Shown one piece after another: positions 49,345-57,917 of a DNA stretch of 64,000 bases. The position numbers and the translations under genes were made by a program. The stretch's first letter is position 1. Each line of letters begins with the position of its first letter. Location: the NCBI GenBank assembly GCA_964491785.1, contig CAZBGS010000001.1, positions 248,001 to 312,000 on the forward strand. Reading direction: 5' to 3'. The DNA comes from RZZS01 sp964491785 (GTDB taxonomy: Bacteria; Pseudomonadota; Alphaproteobacteria; Micavibrionales; Micavibrionaceae). The notes under the pieces are model-generated. The model saw only the letters and a program-made list of their open reading frames with translations. It searched no databases and was not told the DNA's origin.

Positions 49345-50829
49345 ATGAACGACCTTAACAATCTGACAATAGCAGGCGCGCTTGAAGCGCTTGAGAGAAA
49401 AGAGACAAGTGCAGTTGAACTGACCGGGACTCATATCAAGGCATGCGAGGATCTTAAGGATCTCAACGCCTTTGTGACCTTTACGCCGGATATCGCAATG
49501 CAGCAGGCCAAAGATTCCGACGCGCGCCGCGCCAAAGGCGAAGCCGGGCCGATCGACGGCATTCCGCTCGCGATCAAGGATCTGTTTTGCACCAAGGGAG
49601 TGCAAACAACAGCTTCCAGCCACATTCTGGAGGGCTTCGTGCCGAGATACGAGTCGACAGTTTCGGGAAAACTTCTGAAAGACGGCGCGGTGATGCTAGG
49701 CAAGACGGCGATGGACGAATTCGCCATGGGTTCCAGCAACACAACAAGCTATTTCGGCAATGTAATCAGTCCGTGGAAAGATGAGAAAAGACGGGAACTT
49801 CAACTGGTTCCGGGCGGATCTTCAGGCGGCTCGGCATCGCTGGTTTCTGCCAGGGGGGCCATGGGGGCCACAGGATCGGACACCGGCGGCTCTATCCGCC
49901 AGCCCGCGAGCTTCTGCGGGATTGCGGGCATTAAGCCCACTTACGGGCGGTGCTCGCGCTGGGGGATGGTGGCTTATGCTTCCTCGCTCGATCAGGCGGG
50001 GGTTTTCGCACGTACGGTCGAGGACTGCGCCATTTTGCTCAGGTCTATCTGCGGTGTGGATCCGAAGGACAGCACTTCGGCGAATATACCAGTGCCCGAT
50101 TTCCGAGCGGCCCTTTGCGGCGAGGTAAAAGGTCTGCGGATCGGCATTCCCAAGGAATACAGGATTGATGGAATGCCGGAGGACATCCTGCAACTCTGGC
50201 AAAAAGGCATAGAGTGGCTGAAAGACGCGGGGGCGGAGATAGTGGACGTCAGTCTGCCGCATACGAAATACGCGCTTCCGACATATTACATTATCGCTCC
50301 GGCCGAGGCGTCATCCAACCTCGCCCGTTATGACGGAGTAAGGTACGGACTGCGGGAAAGCGGTGAGAACCTTACCGGAATGTACGAAAACTCCAGGGCC
50401 AAAGGTTTCGGAGTCGAGGTAAAGCGGCGTATCATGATGGGAACGTACGTGCTATCTGCGGGTTATTATGATGCTTATTATGTCAAGGCGCAAAAGGTTC
50501 GCAGGCTTATCCAGCAGGATTTCCTAAAAGCCTTTGAAAAGTGCGACGCGCTGCTTACGCCGACCACGCCTTCCGGTGCGTTCCCTATCGGGGACAAGGA
50601 AGACGATCCGATCAAAATGTACCTTAACGACGTGCTGACGGTCTCTCTAAACCTCGCCGGACTGCCGGGCATGTCTGTGCCGGCAGGGCTTAACGCGGAA
50701 GGGTTGCCTCTGGGGCTTCAGGTGATCGGGCGGCACTGGGACGAGGAAACAGTCCTGCGGGTCAGTGATGTTCTGGAGAAAGCGGCGGAATTCAGCGTCC
50801 TGCCGCACAGAATCAGGAAAGCGGCCTGA
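49345..50829 (+). CDS. gatA: Asp/Glu-tRNA(Asn/Gln) amidotransferase subunit A
   Basis: Glutaminase subunit of GatCAB with an amidase-signature fold. The Ser-cisSer-Lys triad is visible: the Lys in PLAIKDLF, and the two serines in GGSSGGSASLVSARGAMGA and SDTGGSIRQPASFCG. 494 residues. 20 bases after gatC and 36 bases before gatB. Confidence 0.96.
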   Translation: MNDLNNLTIAGALEALERKETSAVELTGTHIKACEDLKDLNAFVTFTPDIAMQQAKDSDARRAKGEAGPIDGIPLAIKDLFCTKGVQTTASSHILEGFVPRYESTVSGKLLKDGAVMLGKTAMDEFAMGSSNTTSYFGNVISPWKDEKRRELQLVPGGSSGGSASLVSARGAMGATGSDTGGSIRQPASFCGIAGIKPTYGRCSRWGMVAYASSLDQAGVFARTVEDCAILLRSICGVDPKDSTSANIPVPDFRAALCGEVKGLRIGIPKEYRIDGMPEDILQLWQKGIEWLKDAGAEIVDVSLPHTKYALPTYYIIAPAEASSNLARYDGVRYGLRESGENLTGMYENSRAKGFGVEVKRRIMMGTYVLSAGYYDAYYVKAQKVRRLIQQDFLKAFEKCDALLTPTTPSGAFPIGDKEDDPIKMYLNDVLTVSLNLAGLPGMSVPAGLNAEGLPLGLQVIGRHWDEETVLRVSDVLEKAAEFSVLPHRIRKAA

Positions 50830-50865
50830 TTGGAACCAACAGCAAAATCAAGATAGAGAAATAAA

Positions 50866-52317
50866 ATGGCAGAGCTTATCAAGGGTGAAACCGGGGAATG
50901 GGAAGTGGTTATCGGCATGGAAGTACATGCACAGGTGATCGCCAATTCGAAGCTTTTTTCCGGTGCTTCCACGGAATTCGGCGCGGAGCCGAACAGCCAG
51001 GTCAGTCTGGTGGACGCCGCGATGCCGGGAATGCTTCCGGTTCTGAACGAGTACTGCGTCGAGCAGGCCGTACGTACGGGCCTGGGGCTTAACGCGCAGA
51101 TCAATCATTCTTCGGTTTTCGAGCGGAAAAATTATTTTTACCCCGATCTGCCGCAGGGTTATCAGATATCGCAATATCAGCACCCTATCGTCGGCAAGGG
51201 GATTATCGAGATCGACCTGCCGGACGGGACTATCAAGGAAATCGGTATTACAAGGCTGCATCTGGAGCAGGACGCCGGGAAATCCCTGCACGACCAGCAT
51301 CCGAGCAAGTCTTTCGTCGATCTTAACCGTTCGGGCTGCGCGCTGATGGAAATCGTTTCGGAGCCGGACATCAGGGGGCCGGAAGAGGCGGCGGCGTATC
51401 TGACGAAACTGCGGATGATCCTGCGCTACCTCAAGACCTGCAACGGCAATATGGAGGAAGGATCGATGCGGGCGGACGTGAACGTGTCCGTACGCAGGCC
51501 GGGTGAGCCCTACGGCACGCGCTGCGAGATCAAGAACGTCAATTCGGTCAAGGCCGTGCAGATGGCCATTGAGTACGAGGCGAGACGTCAGATAGGGATT
51601 ATCGAGGAAGGCGGCAAGATCGATCAGGAAACAAGACTCTGGGATCCGGCGAAAGGCGTGACCCGGTCGATGCGATCCAAGGAAGAGGCGCATGACTACC
51701 GCTATTTCCCCGACCCAGATCTTCTGCCGCTCGAAGTCAGGAGCGAGTGGATCGAGGAAATCAGGGCGACGCTTCCCGAACTGCCCGACGAGAAGAAAAA
51801 ACGCTTCATGAAGGATTACGGGCTTAGCCTTTACGATGCCGGGGTTTTGATCGCCGAGCGGGCGCGGGCGGATTATTTCGAGGAAGTCGCTCACGGACGT
51901 GACGCCAAAATGGCTGCGAACTGGCTTTTGAACGAGCTTCTCGGCCTGCTGAACAAGGACAGCCGGGCGATAGCCGACTCGCCTATCTCGGCGGTACAGC
52001 TTGGCGGTCTTCTCGACCTTATCGCCGATGAAACCATTTCCGGAAAGATCGCCAAGGAAGTCTTCTCAGGAATGTACGCGACCGGCAAGGACGCGGCCGC
52101 GATTGTCGAAGAGAAGGGGCTGAAGCAGGTGACAGACACCGGAGCGATCGAGAAAATCATCGACGAGGTGATCGCCGAAAATCCCGACAATGTCGCGGCC
52201 TATCGAGGCGGCAAGGACAAGCTGTTCGGGTTCTTTGTGGGCCAGGTGATGAAAAAGACCCAGGGAAAGGCGAATCCGGCCGCGGTCAACGAATTGCTCA
52301 AGAAAAAGCTGGGATGA
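50866..52317 (+). CDS. gatB: Asp/Glu-tRNA(Asn/Gln) amidotransferase subunit B
   Basis: Kinase/transamidase subunit that phosphorylates the mischarged amino acid and transfers ammonia. Typical parts are WEVVIGMEVHAQV, NRSGCALMEIVSEPD, MRADVNVSVRRPGEP and the C-terminal YqeY-like helical domain ending NPAAVNELLKKKLG. 483 residues. The stop overlaps the following DUF4177 gene (ATGA). Confidence 0.96.
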   Translation: MAELIKGETGEWEVVIGMEVHAQVIANSKLFSGASTEFGAEPNSQVSLVDAAMPGMLPVLNEYCVEQAVRTGLGLNAQINHSSVFERKNYFYPDLPQGYQISQYQHPIVGKGIIEIDLPDGTIKEIGITRLHLEQDAGKSLHDQHPSKSFVDLNRSGCALMEIVSEPDIRGPEEAAAYLTKLRMILRYLKTCNGNMEEGSMRADVNVSVRRPGEPYGTRCEIKNVNSVKAVQMAIEYEARRQIGIIEEGGKIDQETRLWDPAKGVTRSMRSKEEAHDYRYFPDPDLLPLEVRSEWIEEIRATLPELPDEKKKRFMKDYGLSLYDAGVLIAERARADYFEEVAHGRDAKMAANWLLNELLGLLNKDSRAIADSPISAVQLGGLLDLIADETISGKIAKEVFSGMYATGKDAAAIVEEKGLKQVTDTGAIEKIIDEVIAENPDNVAAYRGGKDKLFGFFVGQVMKKTQGKANPAAVNELLKKKLG

Positions 52318-52556
52318 AACTAATGGCAGCAGACAGGAAAAAATACGATTACAAGGTGGTTATCTACCGCGAGAGCATGCTTGGCTCGCTGCTGCTGGGC
52401 GGTTCCAAGGTGGATCCGGTGAAATTTTCCGAATTCCTCAACCGCAACGGGGACGAGGGATGGAAAGTCGTTACCATGGAGCGGGAAAGCCGGAGAATGC
52501 TCCTGTTTTTCGAAAGAGAGGCTTTCATGGTGATAATGGAAAGGGAGCGGGTCTGA
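52314..52556 (+). CDS. DUF4177 domain small protein
   Basis: 80-residue protein matching the DUF4177 pattern: KYDYKVVIYRE ... LNRNGDEGWKVVTMER with a final beta strand FMVIMER. Function unknown; such proteins often appear as small stand-alone cytosolic domains. Its ATG overlaps the gatB stop, and a second ATG at 52323 is also plausible. It appears to be part of a gatCAB-linked run with the next two genes. Confidence 0.75.
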   Translation: MKLMAADRKKYDYKVVIYRESMLGSLLLGGSKVDPVKFSEFLNRNGDEGWKVVTMERESRRMLLFFEREAFMVIMERERV

Positions 52557-52557
52557 G

Positions 52558-52965
52558 ATGAGCCGCACTAGGCTGCTGCTTGCGACCGTGATCGTGCTGG
52601 CTCTTCTGGCCGGCGGGACGGTCATCGCCCGCATCTGGGGAGTCGCATTTGCCGACGACATCACAACAGCCAAACTTCTCATCAGTTATCTGGTCGCGGG
52701 GCTGATGGCCGCTTTCGGAGTCATTATCCTTGTAGACTATCAGGGGCACCGGATGAAGCGCCTGTTGATGACAATGCTCGTGCTGGCCGAATTTCTGGGG
52801 CTGCTGACGCTTTTGCAGATCTGGGGCGAACCGGTCGAATGGTGGACTTTCGCCAAGCTTGCGGGCAGCATTATCGTGGCCGGGGCGCTGATCGGTTTTA
52901 TCATGGCGGCGATCGAGGATTTCGACGAGGACAAGGATCTTAAAAAGAAAAATTACCTGGATTGA
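52558..52965 (+). CDS. Four-helix integral membrane protein
   Basis: 135 residues, not recognised. Four hydrophobic helices (about 5-28, 40-62, 70-90 and 100-122) with an acidic-basic cytosolic tail DFDEDKDLKKKNYLD. Starts one base after the DUF4177 stop. Probably co-transcribed with the gat genes and the TerD-like gene. Confidence 0.7.
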   Translation: MSRTRLLLATVIVLALLAGGTVIARIWGVAFADDITTAKLLISYLVAGLMAAFGVIILVDYQGHRMKRLLMTMLVLAEFLGLLTLLQIWGEPVEWWTFAKLAGSIIVAGALIGFIMAAIEDFDEDKDLKKKNYLD

Positions 52966-53033
52966 GAAACTTGCCGCACGCGCATAATTGCGCCAACATT
53001 GCACAGCAACTTATCTTTACGCAGAGAATTCAA

Positions 53034-53723
53034 ATGGCAAAAATCGAAAAAGGCAAAGCCGGCATCCTTCGCTATACCAAACAGGCGAGGCACCGGATCG
53101 GGGTAAGCATCCGCTGGGACGCAGTCGAGGAACAGGTCAAAAGACCGGAACTTTTCAAGCTGGCAAGGCCAACTGAGAGCGACGACGCCGAAAGCGTCAA
53201 GGGTTTCGTCAATCCCTACGGGCAGGACATCAAGGCGGAAATCGGCATGGTAAGGGAAACATTCGATGTCGATCTGATCTGTCTGATGTTCAATAGCGAC
53301 AAGGAGCTGGTTGACGCAGTATCGCCAATGGACGGCGAGGAAATCGACCATTCCGGAAAGATCTATCACAGCGGGGACGAGCGCCACGGCGCGTCCATCA
53401 ACGACGACGAGATAATCTCCGTGGAACTGAAAGACCTGCCCGACTATATTCATCACATTGTGTTTTTCGCGACCGTCCAGAGCGGGCACGACTATTCGAT
53501 GATCGTAAACCCGGAAGCGAGAATCTACGATGCGATGAACGACCGCGATCTTATGCTCGTCAGCATGGGCGGGCCGGCTTCGGCGGGGCAGACAGCTTTT
53601 ATCTTTTGCAGGATTTTCCGCGGCCCCGAAGACTGGATGGTACACAACATCAGCGAATTCCGCGTTGATCGGCAAGTAAGAGACTGGGCAGAAGAGGTAA
53701 AGCCTTTCCTTGAACTGGCATGA
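53034..53723 (+). CDS. TerD-family protein
   Basis: TerD-domain protein (229 residues from the ATG at 53034). Family features are the beta-strand GVSIRWDA, FDVDLICLMFN (Ca2+-site type FDxD), the SGDERHGASINDDEIISVEL segment and the C-terminal AFIFCRIFRGPEDWMVHNI. TerD proteins bind calcium and are linked to tellurite resistance, phage or stress responses, usually in ter clusters with TerB/TerC/TerZ, none of which are here. An upstream frame from 52962 is less likely. The gene ends just before tRNA-Ser. Confidence 0.85.
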   Translation: MAKIEKGKAGILRYTKQARHRIGVSIRWDAVEEQVKRPELFKLARPTESDDAESVKGFVNPYGQDIKAEIGMVRETFDVDLICLMFNSDKELVDAVSPMDGEEIDHSGKIYHSGDERHGASINDDEIISVELKDLPDYIHHIVFFATVQSGHDYSMIVNPEARIYDAMNDRDLMLVSMGGPASAGQTAFIFCRIFRGPEDWMVHNISEFRVDRQVRDWAEEVKPFLELA

Positions 53724-53748
53724 TTTTTCTGTTATCAGGTGCAATAAT

Positions 53749-53841
53749 GGAGACGTGGCCGAGAGGCTGAAGGCGGCGGTTTGCTAAACCGTTGTACGGT
53801 CTAAAGCCGTACCGAGGGTTCGAATCCCTCCGTCTCCGCCA
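53749..53841 (+). tRNA. tRNA-Ser (anticodon GCT)
   Basis: Acceptor GGAGACG (53749-53755) pairs with CGTCTCC (53831-53837), followed by G and an encoded CCA. The anticodon stem encloses TTGCTAA with anticodon GCT, reading AGC/AGU. There is a long class II variable arm (GTACGG with CCGTAC) and a T arm GAGGGTTCGAATCCCTC. The TerD-like gene ends 25 bases upstream. No second copy of the 3' end is seen nearby, so no integrated element is suggested here. Confidence 0.97.
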
Positions 53842-54041
53842 TTTTCTAAAAAAATTCTCTTCACCTTTTGAAAGTCATCAAAACGCTTGAAAATGCTGGC
53901 TTCACGGAAGATTCTCACACTAAATGTTATAGTTCCCCGCCCGTTTTTTCCCGTTTTCGTCACCAATCCAGGCCGAGTTGCAGGCACAAAATATGTCAGA
54001 AACTCTATTGTTCAGTTACTTCTTTTTGCTATTATTCAAGT

Positions 54042-54317
54042 ATGTCTGTTTTCGTTATAGAAGATGAATCTCATGCGGAATGGTGTGGGAAGTTTGCCTC
54101 ATACGAGGAAGCTCTGCGAGAATTAAAGGTCAGGGCAAAGTTACCATGGGATATGGAACCTAATAAGTGCACCTGTACTAGCTGGGAGACCTGCGGTAGA
54201 AATTACATAATAATTGAATTTGAAAATTCTAAAGGAGAATCTTGGGAAGAATTATCAAGATCCTTAATCTTGTCGGTATCTTCACAAGGAACTGTGTGGC
54301 ACACCAACCAGCCATAA
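54042..54317 (+). CDS. Conserved small hypothetical protein
   Basis: 91 residues beginning MSVFVIEDESHAEWCGKFAS, with CTCTSWETCGRNYIIIEFE and a C-terminal LILSVSSQGTVWH strand. The pattern of an E-D-E-xHAEWCG start and a Cys-rich middle recalls a widespread uncharacterised bacterial family whose function is not known. The frame is open further upstream to 53868, but that part does not look like the family. The 200 bases between the tRNA and this start contain nothing I can identify. Confidence 0.7.
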   Translation: MSVFVIEDESHAEWCGKFASYEEALRELKVRAKLPWDMEPNKCTCTSWETCGRNYIIIEFENSKGESWEELSRSLILSVSSQGTVWHTNQP

Positions 54318-54372
54318 TATTTGATTTAGTTTTAATTTTGGCACCATGCACCGCCACCCTGCACCCCTTACA

Positions 54373-54951
54373 ATGAGACCTACAGGAAATAAATTCATTA
54401 TCTGCGGCGCGTCGAGGTCGGGGAAGTCTATCCTGGCCAAGCGATTGCAGAGGCGGTTTCAGATCAGCTGGATTGTCGGAGATGCGATCGTTAGCAGCAT
54501 GGAGGATGCTTTTCCAGAGCTTGGGGTATCTCATCACGGGGATTTGCGGGGTATCGGCGACAGGCTTGAAGACTATGTGAAATATTTGCTGTGGAATTAC
54601 GATTATGAGGGATGCGGGTATGTCTTCGATGCAACCCATCTCTTCCCCCGTAATATTGCGGGCATAAGAAATAAAATCGGCGATGTTCCGGCGGTTTTTC
54701 TTGGTTATGCCGAGGCGGACAAGGAACGGAAGCTGCGGGAGATCCGCAGCTTCGATCCTGATTCGAACTGGTGGACGGCCGAACGATCGGACAGCGATTT
54801 AATGAGGCATATCGAAGATCACATCGGCAAGAGCGCCGAAATAAAAAAGGAATGCGCCGAGCTTGGAATTCCCTATATTGAGACCAGTCACGACTTTGAG
54901 AAGTCGGTTCTGGAAGCCGAGAGAATATTAACAAGCGATTTTAGCGTATGA
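54373..54951 (+). CDS. P-loop nucleotide-binding protein (kinase-like)
   Basis: 192 residues from the ATG at 54373 (54346 possible). Walker A GASRSGKS at about 10-17 (IICGASRSGKSILAKRL), a Walker B-like GYVFDATHLF near 90, and a lid-like stretch with arginines (YAEADKERKLREIRSFDPD). Closest in style to small AAA_33/2-phosphoglycerate-kinase-like or nucleoside kinase proteins; the substrate is unknown. Its stop overlaps the start of the nicotianamine-synthase-like gene (ATGA), so the two are coupled. Confidence 0.75.
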   Translation: MRPTGNKFIICGASRSGKSILAKRLQRRFQISWIVGDAIVSSMEDAFPELGVSHHGDLRGIGDRLEDYVKYLLWNYDYEGCGYVFDATHLFPRNIAGIRNKIGDVPAVFLGYAEADKERKLREIRSFDPDSNWWTAERSDSDLMRHIEDHIGKSAEIKKECAELGIPYIETSHDFEKSVLEAERILTSDFSV

Positions 54952-55724
54952 AAATATCAAATGATTGCGGGCAAATCCCGGACGAGAGGTTGCGGGAGAT
55001 GGTTTCGATGGTTCTTTCGGGCGGTTCGGTCGATTTTCTGTCGGAATGCGGGGCGCTGTTCCGGCGGGATTTTCAGATGCTTGAGGAGGAAATGGAGAAA
55101 AAAGCGGCATGGTTGCTGCTTCAGAGCGGGACGGATGACATAGCCGGAATACTCGGGCCGCTGGCCGATTACGAGGCCCTCATCGATCAGGAACTTGAAC
55201 TTACCCGAAATATTACTGCGCATGGAGGTATTATCAGGGCGGTATTCGCGGGCGCGGGCGCCCTGCCCCTTAGCGCGATATTGCTGGCGGAGAAAGGCGG
55301 GATGCATATGACCTGTCTTGATTCCGATCCGGAGGCCGCTTGTCTGGCTTCACGGCTGCTGAAGAAATTCTTCGCCCATCTTGCGATAGATTACACTCTG
55401 GCCGACGCGGCTGCCTTCGATTATCGCGGGTGCGATGTCGTTTTTGTATCGAGCATGGCCAATCCGAAAGAGAAAATATTCAGGCGTATCAGGGAAACTG
55501 CCGGAACCGTTCCGATTATTACCCGAACCCCGGCCAAGGATTATGACATTTTTTATAATCCGGTGAACGAGAAGGGTATCGCCGGTTGCGGATACTACAT
55601 AAACAGGGAATGCAAAAACCTTCAGACAATGCATGTATCCATTTGCCTTTTGCCTTTGCCGGATATAGAAGCATCAAGTCTTGATCAGGATCGTGGCAAA
55701 GGAAAATCCAGTGCCGTTGGATAA
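54948..55724 (+). CDS. Nicotianamine synthase-like protein
   Basis: 258-residue Rossmann protein resembling the nicotianamine synthase family, enzymes that condense aminobutyrate units from SAM into metal-chelating peptides. The SAM-binding region FAGAGALPLSAILLA matches the family VGSGPLPLTS pattern, followed by the acidic LDSDPEAACLA and CDVVFVSSMANPKEKIFRRI. Length is close to bacterial CntL-type enzymes. No opine dehydrogenase or metallophore exporter lies beside it, so a metallophore role is not supported by context; a different SAM-dependent reaction is possible. Confidence 0.7.
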   Translation: MKISNDCGQIPDERLREMVSMVLSGGSVDFLSECGALFRRDFQMLEEEMEKKAAWLLLQSGTDDIAGILGPLADYEALIDQELELTRNITAHGGIIRAVFAGAGALPLSAILLAEKGGMHMTCLDSDPEAACLASRLLKKFFAHLAIDYTLADAAAFDYRGCDVVFVSSMANPKEKIFRRIRETAGTVPIITRTPAKDYDIFYNPVNEKGIAGCGYYINRECKNLQTMHVSICLLPLPDIEASSLDQDRGKGKSSAVG

Positions 55725-56616
55725 GCAACAAATTCTTTCGAAAAAATTTCAGCGCCTTATGCTTCCCGCCCTGTTGCTGGTGGGAACTTTGGCGATGGGT
55801 TACGCGCTGCTGGTCGAGCCATTCATGGTCGGGATAACGAGATGGGATGTCGCGTCAGCCCGGTGGGCGGATCGCGAGCCTTTGAAGATAGCCATTCTTA
55901 CCGATATTCATATGATCAGGCCATGGATGGCGCCGGGGAGGCTTGAAGGTATAGTCGAAAGGACTAACGGGCTGGAACCTGATCTGATCGTGCTGCTGGG
56001 CGATTATGTTTCCGGGCATCCGTTCGGGGCGCAGGTCGATCCTTACAAGGGGCTGGCGCCGCTCAAGTCGCTCAAGGCTCCGTGCGGGGTTTACGCAGTC
56101 CTCGGAAATCACGATTTGCAGGAAAAACACAGGCAGTGGCCCGCGGCCTTCAAAAGAACCGGGATTCAACTGGTTGAAAATACAGCCGTTCCCGTTTCCT
56201 GCAACGGGGGCACGTTCTGGGTTGCGGGCGTGAAGTATCACAACCCCGATACCAAAAAAGCCATGCGTCAGGTCAAAAACGGCGATCCGGTAATATTCAT
56301 ACTTCACAGCCCAGACGCCTTCCCCCTTGTCCCGGAGAGGGCGGCGCTGAGCATGGCGGGGCATTTGCACGGCGGGCAGATAAAGCTCCCTTTCATAGGC
56401 GCGGTCAAATGGGTTCTCCCGTCCGATTACGGAAAGAGGTATCTCTACGGACACATCATCGAGGACGGCAGGCATCTGATAGTCTCAAGCGGCTTAGGCA
56501 TGACCGGCCTGCCGCTAAGATTCCTTTCCCCGCCGGAAATCGCGCTGGTGACTTTATCCGGGGAGAGTCGGCAGGAAATTCGGAAGATCAACGATCCCGA
56601 CTATGAACTTCCGTAA
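55711..56616 (+). CDS. Calcineurin-like metallophosphoesterase (YkuE/YaeI type)
   Basis: Membrane-anchored dinuclear metallophosphatase. One transmembrane segment (LLLVGTLAMGYALLV) is followed by the metal-site motifs LTDIHM, LLGDYVSGH, VLGNHDL, ILHSPDAF and MAGHLHGGQIKLP. Relatives hydrolyse UDP-diacylglucosamine or lipid-linked phosphodiesters; the substrate here is unknown. I use the GTG at 55711, preceded by AAAGGA; a GTG at 55693 or TTG at 55681 would lengthen it. Overlaps the preceding gene slightly and the convergent proS by 63 bases. Confidence 0.87.
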   Translation: MPLDKQQILSKKFQRLMLPALLLVGTLAMGYALLVEPFMVGITRWDVASARWADREPLKIAILTDIHMIRPWMAPGRLEGIVERTNGLEPDLIVLLGDYVSGHPFGAQVDPYKGLAPLKSLKAPCGVYAVLGNHDLQEKHRQWPAAFKRTGIQLVENTAVPVSCNGGTFWVAGVKYHNPDTKKAMRQVKNGDPVIFILHSPDAFPLVPERAALSMAGHLHGGQIKLPFIGAVKWVLPSDYGKRYLYGHIIEDGRHLIVSSGLGMTGLPLRFLSPPEIALVTLSGESRQEIRKINDPDYELP

Positions 56617-57810
56617 ATTTTTGCGCTGCACAAGCTCGATTTTCTCTTCGGCCAAATTCCTGGGACTGACGATAACCTGCCAGGGAATGCCGAGGAGATC
56701 CGCGTCTTTCAATTTGGCTCCGGCACCTACATCACGGTCATCAAGCAGGGCCTTATGCCCAAGATTACGAATTAGCTTATATATGTGCTCTGATTGAAGA
56801 CTGCAGTTGCTATCATCGGCCCTCAGGTTTGCAATGTGGAAATCGTAAGGGGAAATTGATTCTGGCCAGACTATTCCATTCTCGTCGTGGCATTGCTCGA
56901 TTACAGCGCCGACGAGCCGTGAAACGCCTATGCCGTAACAACCCATCTCGACTGCGCTCCTTGTCCCGTCAGCCAGCGTAATTTCCGCATTCAGCGCGGA
57001 CGAGTAAGAAGATCCCAGATGGTAGCAGTGTCCGACCTCAATCCCCCGCTTTCGTATGAGTTTTTTTTCAGGGACGGGGCAATCCGAGGAGACGAACTTT
57101 TCGATGTTGACGGCGTAATCGCTTTCGGGATCGAAAAGCAGTTCGTCCATGCCGTTATCTGCGAGCACATGAAATTCATGCGAATATTCGCCTCCGATTG
57201 CTCCCGGATCGGCAGCGACGCAACAATATTTCACACCCATTCTGCGAAGGATATTGTGGTACGCTTCGAGCATGATCCCGTACGACCTGATGGAGGCTGA
57301 TTTGTCCACGTCAAAGGAATAGCAATCCTTCATAAGAAATTCACGCGGCCGGATCGTTCCGTACTGGGGACGATACTCATCCCTGAACTTGGTCTGAATT
57401 TGATAAAGCATCAGGGGAAGTTCACGGTAACTTCTTACATTCTGGCGAAAGATATCCGTTATGACCAGTTCGTGGGTCGGTCCCAGACAATAATCATTTC
57501 CATGGCGGTCCCTGAATTTCGCGAGCAACTGCCCATCATCGTATTTATCCCACCGGCCACCCTCTTTCCAAAGCTCGCCGGGTTGAACCATCGGCATGAA
57601 CATTTCATGTGCGCCCGCTTTATCCATTTCTTCACGGACGATGTTTTCAATATTTTTCAGAACTTTGTAACCAAGCGGCAGCCAGTTATAAACGCCGCTC
57701 GCAAGGCGTCTGATCATACCGGAACGCAGCATAAGCCTGTGCGAGGGAACCTTCGCGTCGGCGGGGTCGTCCCTAAGAGTGGGCAGGAAGTATTCAGAAA
57801 TTCTGGTCAT
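56554..57810 (-). CDS. proS: Prolyl-tRNA synthetase (short form without INS editing domain)
   Basis: Class II aminoacyl-tRNA synthetase charging tRNA(Pro). Motif 1 region GVYNWLPLGYKVLKNIENIV, motif 2 FRDEYRPQYGTIRPREFLMKD and motif 3 GCYGIGVSRL are clear, and the C-terminal anticodon-binding domain ends the protein. At 418 residues it lacks the roughly 180-residue editing insertion between motifs 2 and 3, as in the common alphaproteobacterial ProRS. AAGGA at 9 bases precedes the ATG. A 36-codon frame overlaps its start (see 57807-57917). Confidence 0.95.
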   Translation of the reverse strand: MTRISEYFLPTLRDDPADAKVPSHRLMLRSGMIRRLASGVYNWLPLGYKVLKNIENIVREEMDKAGAHEMFMPMVQPGELWKEGGRWDKYDDGQLLAKFRDRHGNDYCLGPTHELVITDIFRQNVRSYRELPLMLYQIQTKFRDEYRPQYGTIRPREFLMKDCYSFDVDKSASIRSYGIMLEAYHNILRRMGVKYCCVAADPGAIGGEYSHEFHVLADNGMDELLFDPESDYAVNIEKFVSSDCPVPEKKLIRKRGIEVGHCYHLGSSYSSALNAEITLADGTRSAVEMGCYGIGVSRLVGAVIEQCHDENGIVWPESISPYDFHIANLRADDSNCSLQSEHIYKLIRNLGHKALLDDRDVGAGAKLKDADLLGIPWQVIVSPRNLAEEKIELVQRKNLRKFIVGIVDLPNFLPTLPG

Positions 57811-57917
57811 AAGTATCTGTCCTTATCGTTAATATTAAACGAAAGAACCAACATAAAAACGTCAAAGAATTTGGCGATTGCCGTCAGCCCTTTCGCGGAG
57901 TTGCAGAAGGCTGACAT
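57807..57917 (-). CDS. Possible small upstream ORF overlapping the proS start
   Basis: ATG at 57917 opens a 36-codon frame (MSAFCNSAKGLTAIAKFFDV...) whose TGA overlaps the proS ATG as ATGA. It begins inside a hairpin (57883-57889 with 57909-57915). It contains no proline codons, so it is not a classical proline attenuator, and its ribosome binding site is weak. It could couple translation to proS or be chance. Confidence 0.25.
   Translation of the reverse strand: MSAFCNSAKGLTAIAKFFDVFMLVLSFNINDKDRYL

Noticed and set aside
52953..53744. Minus-strand ORF of 263 codons over the TerD-like gene
   Set aside because: Shadow frame; the plus-strand frame has clear TerD features.
53784..53987. Minus-strand 67-codon ORF ending GGDGGIRTLGTALDRT
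   Set aside because: It is the well known spurious reading of a tRNA-Ser gene in antisense; the tRNA explains the sequence.
53842..54041. Integration site or phage remnant beside tRNA-Ser
   Set aside because: No second copy of the tRNA 3' end, no integrase and no phage-like gene nearby.
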